Source of the DNA: Bacteroidales bacterium
GTDB taxonomy: Bacteria; Bacteroidota; Bacteroidia; Bacteroidales; UBA1402
Reading direction: 5' to 3'
Assembly (NCBI GenBank): GCA_012511135.1
Contig: JAAZGQ010000298.1
Span: 1 to 7,040 of the forward strand
Length of the DNA stretch: 7,040 nt
Made by a program: the position numbers and the translations under genes. Within the stretch, counting starts at the first letter, position 1. Each line of letters begins with the position of its first letter. This document shows positions 1 through 6,297 of the stretch, piece after piece. The notes under the pieces are model-generated. The model was not told where the DNA came from, made no database searches, and saw only the letters and a list, made by a program, of their open reading frames with translations.

Positions 1-320
1 AGAAAATCATATTCACGGTTGTTGCGGACATTGTCCTGCTGGGATTTATATTTCTCGATCAAAGCCGCTGAATTTTCAATGTCGATTTTGCAAGTCATAA
101 TTCTGTCAGTACAGGTTTTGACTTCTGCCTTAAAATTCTCGATACGGGTTTCAAGTCCGGCAATATTGTCTTCCAGGTCTTGTACTTCGAGAGGAAGTTC
201 GCCACGTAGAATCTTGATCTTGTCAATTTCGGAGGCCGCTACCTGTAATTCGTATAAGGCTTTGAGCTTCTCCTCAACAGAAATTTCTTTGGGTTCAGCT
301 TTAGTTATATCCACGCTCAT
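1..320 (-). CDS. Coiled-coil / C4-type zinc-ribbon domain protein, N-terminal part (cut by window edge)
   Basis: The ATG is at 318-320 on the minus strand and the frame stays open to the window edge, giving 106 complete residues of a longer protein. The visible part is charged and helical: from about residue 14 to 95 it alternates Glu/Lys with regularly spaced Leu/Ile, as in a long antiparallel coiled coil. It ends in VRNNREYDF, which matches the conserved turn of the DUF164/CT398-like zinc-ribbon family as I remember it. Members have this coiled coil first and a four-cysteine zinc ribbon at the C-terminus. The ribbon would lie beyond base 1, so it is not seen. The molecular role in Bacteroidota is unclear. 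The gene starts 29 bases after the nif3-like stop, on the same strand and with no terminator between, so it is probably the third gene of the aspS run. No Shine-Dalgarno is evident. Any other coiled-coil protein remains possible. Confidence 0.75.
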   Translation of the reverse strand, partial: MSVDITKAEPKEISVEEKLKALYELQVAASEIDKIKILRGELPLEVQDLEDNIAGLETRIENFKAEVKTCTDRIMTCKIDIENSAALIEKYKSQQDNVRNNREYDF

Positions 321-349
321 ATCTATATAAAATTTTGTGATTTAGCTGT

Positions 350-1132
350 TTAACAATAAAAAACCGGATTCGTTTCCCTTTGGGATGAATGGACGGCAAA
401 GTTAGCAAAATTTTTTGAAATTAATTCTACAAATAAGTCTTTTGTAAATTGCTCGGTTTCGTAATGCCCGGCATCTATAAGTAACAATTTATCATCCACT
501 TCGGCAAATTGATGATACTTTATGTCGGCTGTGATAAAAGCATCTGCCCCTGCTGCTATGGCTGCGGTTATAAATTCGCTGCCCGAACCTCCGCAGACTG
601 CTACTTTTTTTATTGTTCTTCCTGTCAAAGCTGAATGTCTCAACATTTTACATCCAAACTTTTGTTTTACTCTTTTCAAAAAATCTTTTTCGTCCAGATC
701 CTGCTCCAAAAAGCCTGTCATACCGGCTCCGGCATTGAGTGTGTCGGCTCTGGGAACTAAAATGGAAGTCGAGCTCAGATTCATTTTTTCGCAAATCTTA
801 GCGTTCACACCTTCCATGACAGCATCCACGTTGGTATGTCCGGCATAAATGGCCATCTTGTTTTGTATGGCTTTAATCAAAGAACGCTCCATGGAATTTT
901 TTCCTGTAATGCTTTTGATTCCCTTAAAAATCAAGGGATGATGAGAAACCACCATGTTGCATCCCGTATCAAGGGCTTCGTCTAACACAGCTTCAGACAC
1001 ATCCAGACAAACCAATACTGCTTTGACCTGAGCAGTCGGATCGCCCAGTATCAAACCGGCGTTATCGTAGTCCTCCTGGAGATTGAGAGGAGCAAAATCT
1101 TCAATCAATTTACAAATATCCTGAACTTTCAT
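350..1132 (-). CDS. Nif3-like dinuclear metal center protein (DUF34/YbgI family)
   Basis: A 260-residue cytosolic protein of the NIF3/DUF34 family. Members form hexameric rings and bind two metal ions per subunit. The substrate is not settled; a hydrolase or metal-related role has been proposed. All expected ligand motifs are present: DNAGL at 23-27, SHHP at 63-66 (H64, H65), HTNVDA at 99-104 (D103), and GHYETE at 222-227 (H223, E227). The spacing of the last pair equals that in E. coli YbgI. CGGSGSEFI at 180-188 is the second conserved glycine motif. The length is close to YbgI (247 aa). It is about 100 residues shorter than the long form I associate with Bacteroidota, which has a CutA/PII-like insert between the two halves. 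Here residues 120-137 bridge directly. The ATG overlaps the aspS stop in ATGA, so translation is probably coupled to aspS. Confidence 0.93.
   Translation of the reverse strand: MKVQDICKLIEDFAPLNLQEDYDNAGLILGDPTAQVKAVLVCLDVSEAVLDEALDTGCNMVVSHHPLIFKGIKSITGKNSMERSLIKAIQNKMAIYAGHTNVDAVMEGVNAKICEKMNLSSTSILVPRADTLNAGAGMTGFLEQDLDEKDFLKRVKQKFGCKMLRHSALTGRTIKKVAVCGGSGSEFITAAIAAGADAFITADIKYHQFAEVDDKLLLIDAGHYETEQFTKDLFVELISKNFANFAVHSSQRETNPVFYC
1129..1132 (-). other. ATGA stop-start overlap between aspS and the nif3-like gene
   Basis: Read on the minus strand, the four bases are ATGA. The TGA ends aspS and the ATG begins the nif3-like gene in another frame. Such overlaps usually mean translational coupling by terminating ribosomes. 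The bases just before (AAATAAGGA) are purine-rich but sit too close to the ATG for a normal Shine-Dalgarno. Confidence 0.85.
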
Positions 1133-2892
1133 TCCTTATTTTTTGAAGCAACTATTTTGAGTTGCAGTTCATCCAATTGTTCCTGATCGATTGTTGAAGG
1201 AGCATCTATCATTACGTCCCTGCCCGAGTTGTTTTTGGGGAAGGCAATGCAATCCCTGATGGAATCAAGGCCGGCAAACATCGAGACGCAACGGTCAAAA
1301 CCAAAAGCAATGCCACCGTGAGGAGGTGCTCCGTATTTGAAGGCGTTCATCAGAAAACCAAAACGTTGCGCCGCTTTTTCTTCGCTAAAACCTAATATCT
1401 CAAATATTTTAGCCTGTAATTGGCTGTCGTGTATACGAATGGAACCTCCTCCCAATTCCACTCCGTTAATTACCATGTCGTAAGCATTAGCCCTGACCAG
1501 AGAAGGATCTTTGTCCAGCAGTGGAATATCTTCGGGTTTAGGCGAAGTAAACGGATGGTGCATGGCATAATAGCGGGCTGTTTCTTCGTCCCATTCAAAC
1601 ATGGGAAAATCAATCACCCACAAGGGAGCAAAGGTGTTTTTATCGCATAAGCCCAGACGCCGGCCCATTTCCAGGCGCAATTCGCTCAGGGCTTTTCTTG
1701 TAGCTTGTTTGGCCCCTGACAAAATCAGTATTAAATCTCCCGGGCGGGCTTTGCAGGCTTCTGCCCAGGCTTTCAGGTCGTCCTGGGTATAAAATTTATC
1801 AACCGAAGATTTAAAGCTGCCATCGGCCTCGCAACGCACATAAACCATGCCTTTGGCTCCAATCTGAGGCCGCTTGACGTATTCTGTCAGCTCGTCGAGT
1901 TGTTTACGGGTATAAGTAGCAGAAGCGGGAGCACAAACAGCACCAACGTATTCAGCCTGATCAAAAACATTGAAGCCACGTCCGGAACTAATATCTTTAA
2001 TTTCAACCAAAGGCATGCCAAAGCGCAGATCGGGTTTATCACTACCGTAATAACGCATGGCATCGGCCCAGCTCATCCGCCTGAAGGCTTCTTTGAATTC
2101 GATGCCTTTGATTTCTTTGAACAAATAACGGATCAAGCCTTCGAAAGTGTTCAATATGTCTTCTTGTTCAATAAAAGACATTTCACAGTCTATCTGGGTA
2201 AACTCGGGTTGACGATCGGCTCTCAAGTCTTCGTCCCTGAAACATTTTACCAGTTGAAAATAACGATCGTAGCCCGACACCATCAACAATTGCTTAAACA
2301 TTTGAGGCGATTGGGGTAAGGCATAAAACTCACCGGGATTCATCCTGGAAGGCACCACAAAATCTCTGGCTCCTTCTGGAGTAGAGTTAATCAGTACAGG
2401 GGTTTCGATTTCGAGGAAGCCCTGATGATCCAGATAGTTTCGGGTGGCCATAGCCATTTTATGCCTCAATTGCATATTTCTGCTCAAAGGAGGACGCATC
2501 AGATCCAGGTAGCGATAAGTCATTCTGAGTTCGTCTCCCCCGTCGGATTGCTCTTCGATGGTAAAAGGAGGCGTAGCTGATGCATTCAGCACCTTGATTT
2601 CGTCCAGCTTGATTTCAATGTCACCGGTGGCCATTTGGGGATTCTTACCGGAACGTTCCCTGACCAGGCCTCGTACTTGAATCACCCACTCCCTGCCCAT
2701 TTTATTTACCAATTCGATGCAAGCAGCATCGGCTTCCTGATCCACTATCAATTGAGTCAGACCATAACGGTCACGAAGATCCACAAAAGTCATGGCACCC
2801 ATTTTGCGTATACGTTGCACCCAACCGGCCAGACAAACCTTTTTATTTACATCATGAATACGGAGTTCTCCGCAAGTATGTGTTCTGAACAT
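1129..2892 (-). CDS. aspS: Aspartyl-tRNA synthetase (bacterial type)
   Basis: Class IIb aminoacyl-tRNA synthetase that charges tRNA-Asp with aspartate in the cytosol, using ATP. At 587 residues it matches the bacterial form (E. coli 590). Domains in order: an OB-fold anticodon-binding domain at about 1-105 (AGWVQRIRK at 22-30, VDLRDR at 37-42); the catalytic core with TPEGARDF at 171-178, QSPQ at 194-197 and motif 2 from FRDED at 218 to QID at 235; the bacterial GAD insertion at about 290-410; then MHHPFTSP at 444-451, GGGSIRIH at 481-488 and motif 3 GIAFGFDR at 527-534. The C-terminal FPKNNSGRD (551-559) is also family-typical. Residue 31 is Met. Non-discriminating AspRS often has His there, so this enzyme is probably discriminating (inference). 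It leads the leftward run, with a good Bacteroidota promoter 22 bases upstream of the ATG. The start is preceded only by A-rich sequence (AAAGAAG), and its N-terminus aligns with the family. Confidence 0.99.
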   Translation of the reverse strand: MFRTHTCGELRIHDVNKKVCLAGWVQRIRKMGAMTFVDLRDRYGLTQLIVDQEADAACIELVNKMGREWVIQVRGLVRERSGKNPQMATGDIEIKLDEIKVLNASATPPFTIEEQSDGGDELRMTYRYLDLMRPPLSRNMQLRHKMAMATRNYLDHQGFLEIETPVLINSTPEGARDFVVPSRMNPGEFYALPQSPQMFKQLLMVSGYDRYFQLVKCFRDEDLRADRQPEFTQIDCEMSFIEQEDILNTFEGLIRYLFKEIKGIEFKEAFRRMSWADAMRYYGSDKPDLRFGMPLVEIKDISSGRGFNVFDQAEYVGAVCAPASATYTRKQLDELTEYVKRPQIGAKGMVYVRCEADGSFKSSVDKFYTQDDLKAWAEACKARPGDLILILSGAKQATRKALSELRLEMGRRLGLCDKNTFAPLWVIDFPMFEWDEETARYYAMHHPFTSPKPEDIPLLDKDPSLVRANAYDMVINGVELGGGSIRIHDSQLQAKIFEILGFSEEKAAQRFGFLMNAFKYGAPPHGGIAFGFDRCVSMFAGLDSIRDCIAFPKNNSGRDVMIDAPSTIDQEQLDELQLKIVASKNKE

Positions 2893-2913
2893 AAACTTCT
2901 TTGTTTAAGACTG

Positions 2914-2943
2914 CAAAGGTACATTTTCCGATGATATTATAAA
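2914..2943 (-). promoter_or_regulatory. Bacteroidota-type promoter for aspS
   Basis: On the minus strand TACCTTTG (2914-2921) is a perfect match to the -7 consensus TAnnTTTG of the Bacteroidota primary sigma factor. A TTTA (2940-2943) lies 18 bases upstream as a weaker -33 element; a second TTTA lies four bases further out. Transcription should start near 2909, leaving a leader of only about 17 bases before the aspS ATG. The leader has no room for an attenuator or riboswitch. Confidence 0.7.
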
Positions 2944-2983
2944 TAAACTGCGTATAAATTTTATTCTTTAACCTATTGAGCCT

Positions 2984-3014
2984 TTTGAGATCTACAAAAT
3001 TTGTGTTTCCTTTG
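2984..3014 (+). promoter_or_regulatory. Bacteroidota-type promoter for carB
   Basis: TTTG at 2984-2987 is followed after 19 bases by TTCCTTTG at 3007-3014. The latter matches TAnnTTTG at five of the six fixed positions (second base T instead of A). The spacing is what the phylum's promoters use. The predicted start is near 3019, giving a leader of about 35 to 40 bases. I see no hairpin or leader peptide in it, so classical pyrimidine attenuation is not supported here. The element is back to back with the aspS promoter, with about 40 bases between the two -33 boxes. Confidence 0.65.
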
Positions 3015-3055
3015 CACTCACATAGAATAGACTACTTACATCTTTTTATAACCCT

Positions 3056-6000
3056 ATGAATCAAGATCTTAATAAAGTGCTCGTGTTGGGATCCGGCGCT
3101 TTAAAAATCGGACAGGCAGGCGAATTTGATTACTCAGGCTCGCAAGCCCTCAAAGCTTTGCGCGAAGAAGGCATTCGTTCCGTTCTGGTTAACCCCAACA
3201 TTGCAACCATTCAAACCTCTGAAGGCATTGCTGATAGCGTTTATTTTCTGCCGGTAACTCCTTACTTTGTAGAAAAAATTATTGAAAAAGAACGCCCCGA
3301 TGGCATCTTGTTAGCATTTGGTGGACAGACAGCCCTGAATTGCGGTACGGAACTCTATCTTTCGGGAGTACTCGAAAAATACAAGGTGAAAGTACTTGGC
3401 ACTTCGGTAGAAGCCATCATGTACACCGAAGACCGGGATCTGTTCGTTAAAAAATTAAACGAAATTGAGCTGAAAACTCCGGTAAGCCAAGCTGTAGAAA
3501 CAATGGAGGCAGCCCTGAAGGCAGCCGATAAAATAGGCTATCCGGTTATGATCCGCTCGGCCTATGCCCTGGGAGGTCAAGGCAGCGGCATTTGCACAAA
3601 TCAGGAAGAATTTATAAACCTGGCCCAAAATGCCTTCTCGTTCTCTAAACAGATTCTGATAGAAGAATCACTCAAAGGATGGAAAGAAATAGAATTCGAG
3701 GTAATCCGGGACAAAAACGACCATTGTTTTACCGTTGCCAATATGGAGAACGTGGATCCCCTGGGTATTCACACCGGAGAATCCATCGTGGTAGCCCCTA
3801 CCTGCTCCCTGGACGATGTTGAGCTCAATATGCTGATAGAACTCTCCAAACAATGCGTCCGGCATTTGGGCATAGTAGGTGAATGCAATATTCAATATGC
3901 CTTTAATTCGGAAACCGATGATTACCGTATTATTGAGGTGAACGCCCGACTAAGTCGCTCCTCGGCACTGGCCTCCAAGGCCACCGGCTATCCTCTTGCC
4001 TTTGTAGCAGCCAAACTGGCTTTGGGCTACACCCTGGATCAGATCGGCAAAATGGGAACCAGCAATTCTGCCTATTTAGCTCCGCAACTCGACTACATCA
4101 TTTGCAAAATACCCCGCTGGGACTTAACCAAATTTGCCGGCGTTTCGCGCGAAATAGGTTCCTCCATGAAATCCGTGGGCGAAATAATGTCCATAGGAAA
4201 ATCTTTTGAAGAAATAATTCAAAAAGGCCTGCGTATGATCGGCCAGGGAATGCACGGTTTTGTAGGAAACGACGGCGCTGTATTTGACGATCTCGACCAG
4301 GAGCTCTCCCGCCCTACCGATTTACGCATTTTTGCCATTGCCGACGCCTTGGAAAAAGGCTATACTGTGGAGCGTATTTGTGAGTTGACCAAAATAGATC
4401 CCTGGTTTGTCAATAAACTCAAGAACATCTACGATTACACCCTGGTATTGAAACAATACAAGGACATAGAAGACCTGTCCGAAGATATTTTGCTCGAAGC
4501 TAAACGCCTGGGCTTTTCTGATTTTCAGATTGCCCGCTTTGTCGAAAATCCCAAAGGCAACATGGAGAAAGAAAATATCCGTGTACGCAACCGGCGCAAA
4601 CAACTGGGTGTTTTACCTATGGTGAAACGCATTAACACAGTGGCTTCGGAGCATCCCGAATTGACCAATTATCTTTATCTCACTTACGAAGGCTCAGAGC
4701 ATGACATTCCTTATTATGTCAACGAAAAATCTGTGGTGGTTCTTGGCTCAGGAGCATATCGCATCGGCAGTTCAGTTGAATTCGACTGGTGTTCGGTAAA
4801 TGCCATACAAACAGCTCACGGCCTGGGCTATAAATCAATCATGATCAATTACAATCCAGAAACCGTATCAACCGATTACGAGATGTGCGACAGGCTGTAT
4901 TTTGACGAATTGAGTTTTGAGCGTGTGATGGATGTTATAGATCTGGAGCAACCCAAAGGTGTAATCGTTTCTGTCGGGGGCCAGATACCCAACAACCTGG
5001 CTATGAAACTTCATCGCCAGCAAGTGCCTATTTTGGGCACCTCACCGGTTTCTATTGACCGGGCCGAAAACCGGCACAAATTCTCGAGTATGCTCGATCA
5101 ATTAGGAATCGATCAACCTGCCTGGAAAGAACTGACAAATCTGGGAGATATCAAAGAATTTACCGAGAAGGTTGGATATCCCGTCTTGGTTCGTCCGTCC
5201 TATGTGCTATCCGGCGCAGCCATGAACGTCTGTTACGACGAAGAAGATCTGGAAAGCTTCCTGACTATGGCAGCCAAAGTGTCTAAAGAGTTTCCTGTGG
5301 TGGTTTCTCAATTTTTACAAAACACCAAAGAAGTGGAATTTGACGCCGTCGCTCACAACGGCAATGTGGTAGAATACGCTATCTCCGAACATGTGGAATT
5401 TGCCGGCGTACACTCGGGAGATGCCACCCTGGTTTTCCCGGCACAGAAAATCTATTTTGCCACAGCCAGGCGCATCAAGAAAATAAGCCGCTGCATAGCT
5501 AAAGAGCTAAATATCAGTGGACCTTTTAATATTCAATTTTTGGCCAAAAACAACGAAGTCAAGGTTATTGAATGCAATCTGAGGGCTTCCAGAAGCTTCC
5601 CCTTTGTGTCCAAAGTGCTTAAGCGTAATTTTATTGACACAGCTACCCGCATCATGCTGGATGCCCCCTACGAAAATGCCGACAAAAACGCCTTTGATAT
5701 TCACTGGATAGGAGTTAAAGCATCTCAATTTTCTTTCTCTCGTTTGGACAATGCCGATCCTGTGCGGGGTATAGATATGTCCTCTACCGGAGAAGTAGGC
5801 TGCCTGGGCGACGATTTTAGTGAAGCCTTGCTGAACGCCATGATTGCCACGGGTTTTCATATTCCCGACAAGAAAAAGGGAATAATGGTCTCTTCGGGAG
5901 GAACCAAATCAAAGGTTGATTTGCTGGACGCCTGCATCATGTTACAGGAGTATGGTTATCCTATTTATGCCACCGGGGGAACCCAGCAATTTTTGAAAGA

Positions 6001-6280
6001 ACACGGTGTCAAAGCCGAATTGGTACACTGGCCAGACGAAAGCCAGGATAAAAGGCAAATCCTGAACATGATTTCAGCACGCGCTTTTGATCTGATTATC
6101 AATATCCCCAAAAATCTGACTAAAAGAGAGCTTACTAACGGCTACAAAATTCGCCGGGCTGCAACAGATCACAACATTCCGCTGATTACCAATGCCAGGT
6201 TGGCAGCTGCCTTTATTGAGGCCTTCTGCACCTTGACTATCAAAGACATCCAAATTAAAAGCTGGCAAGAATATATTTAA
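3056..6280 (+). CDS. carB: Carbamoyl-phosphate synthase large subunit, CAD/CPS1-like type
   Basis: Makes carbamoyl phosphate from bicarbonate, ammonia and two ATP, for pyrimidine and arginine synthesis. Its 1074 residues match E. coli CarB (1073). The first ATP-grasp half covers about 1-400: LGSGALKIGQAGEFDYSGSQ at 11-30, FGGQTALNCG at 88-97, HTGES at 239-243, EVNARLSRSSALASKATG at 294-311. An oligomerisation domain follows (about 401-555). The second half covers about 556-935: LGSGAYRIGSSVEFDW at 563-578, NYNPETVSTDY at 598-608, RPSYVLSGAAM at 713-723, HSGDATL at 786-792. The MGS-like effector domain is at about 940-1060. Wording such as SLKGWKEIEFEVIRD (205-219), GIVGECNIQYA (272-282) and EFDWC (575-579) follows animal CAD and CPS1 more than E. 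coli CarB. No carA adjoins. The glutaminase subunit must lie elsewhere, or ammonia is used directly (inference). The start has no clear Shine-Dalgarno, but the N-terminus aligns with the family. Confidence 0.97.
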   Translation: MNQDLNKVLVLGSGALKIGQAGEFDYSGSQALKALREEGIRSVLVNPNIATIQTSEGIADSVYFLPVTPYFVEKIIEKERPDGILLAFGGQTALNCGTELYLSGVLEKYKVKVLGTSVEAIMYTEDRDLFVKKLNEIELKTPVSQAVETMEAALKAADKIGYPVMIRSAYALGGQGSGICTNQEEFINLAQNAFSFSKQILIEESLKGWKEIEFEVIRDKNDHCFTVANMENVDPLGIHTGESIVVAPTCSLDDVELNMLIELSKQCVRHLGIVGECNIQYAFNSETDDYRIIEVNARLSRSSALASKATGYPLAFVAAKLALGYTLDQIGKMGTSNSAYLAPQLDYIICKIPRWDLTKFAGVSREIGSSMKSVGEIMSIGKSFEEIIQKGLRMIGQGMHGFVGNDGAVFDDLDQELSRPTDLRIFAIADALEKGYTVERICELTKIDPWFVNKLKNIYDYTLVLKQYKDIEDLSEDILLEAKRLGFSDFQIARFVENPKGNMEKENIRVRNRRKQLGVLPMVKRINTVASEHPELTNYLYLTYEGSEHDIPYYVNEKSVVVLGSGAYRIGSSVEFDWCSVNAIQTAHGLGYKSIMINYNPETVSTDYEMCDRLYFDELSFERVMDVIDLEQPKGVIVSVGGQIPNNLAMKLHRQQVPILGTSPVSIDRAENRHKFSSMLDQLGIDQPAWKELTNLGDIKEFTEKVGYPVLVRPSYVLSGAAMNVCYDEEDLESFLTMAAKVSKEFPVVVSQFLQNTKEVEFDAVAHNGNVVEYAISEHVEFAGVHSGDATLVFPAQKIYFATARRIKKISRCIAKELNISGPFNIQFLAKNNEVKVIECNLRASRSFPFVSKVLKRNFIDTATRIMLDAPYENADKNAFDIHWIGVKASQFSFSRLDNADPVRGIDMSSTGEVGCLGDDFSEALLNAMIATGFHIPDKKKGIMVSSGGTKSKVDLLDACIMLQEYGYPIYATGGTQQFLKEHGVKAELVHWPDESQDKRQILNMISARAFDLIINIPKNLTKRELTNGYKIRRAATDHNIPLITNARLAAAFIEAFCTLTIKDIQIKSWQEYI

Positions 6281-6297
6281 TTTACTATTATCGCTAT

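Noticed and set aside
19..330. Open frame on the plus strand at the left edge
   Set aside because: The Ser/Leu/Ile-rich product is what a coiled-coil gene gives when read backwards; the minus-strand frame is the real one.
321..349. Terminator between the nif3-like and coiled-coil genes
   Set aside because: The 29-base gap is AT-rich but has no inverted repeat able to form a stable hairpin.
522..848. Open frame on the plus strand opposite the nif3-like gene
   Set aside because: It is antisense to a gene with all family motifs, has no promoter or family resemblance, and is a shadow.
1900..2319. Long open frame on the plus strand inside aspS
   Set aside because: It lies wholly opposite a clear aspS coding region and its protein is low in recognisable motifs, so it is a shadow of the codon pattern.
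3015..3055. Attenuator or riboswitch in the carB leader
   Set aside because: The leader is only about 37-40 bases from the predicted start and shows no stem-loop plus U-run.
3056..6280. Fusion of two genes or recent duplication within carB
   Set aside because: The two ATP-grasp halves are the ancient internal duplication found in every CarB; length and order are normal.
6256..6297. A possible earlier start of the PurF-like gene that would supply the missing N-terminal Cys
   Set aside because: From the in-frame stop at 6256-6258 to the ATG at 6298 there is no ATG, GTG or TTG and no Cys codon.
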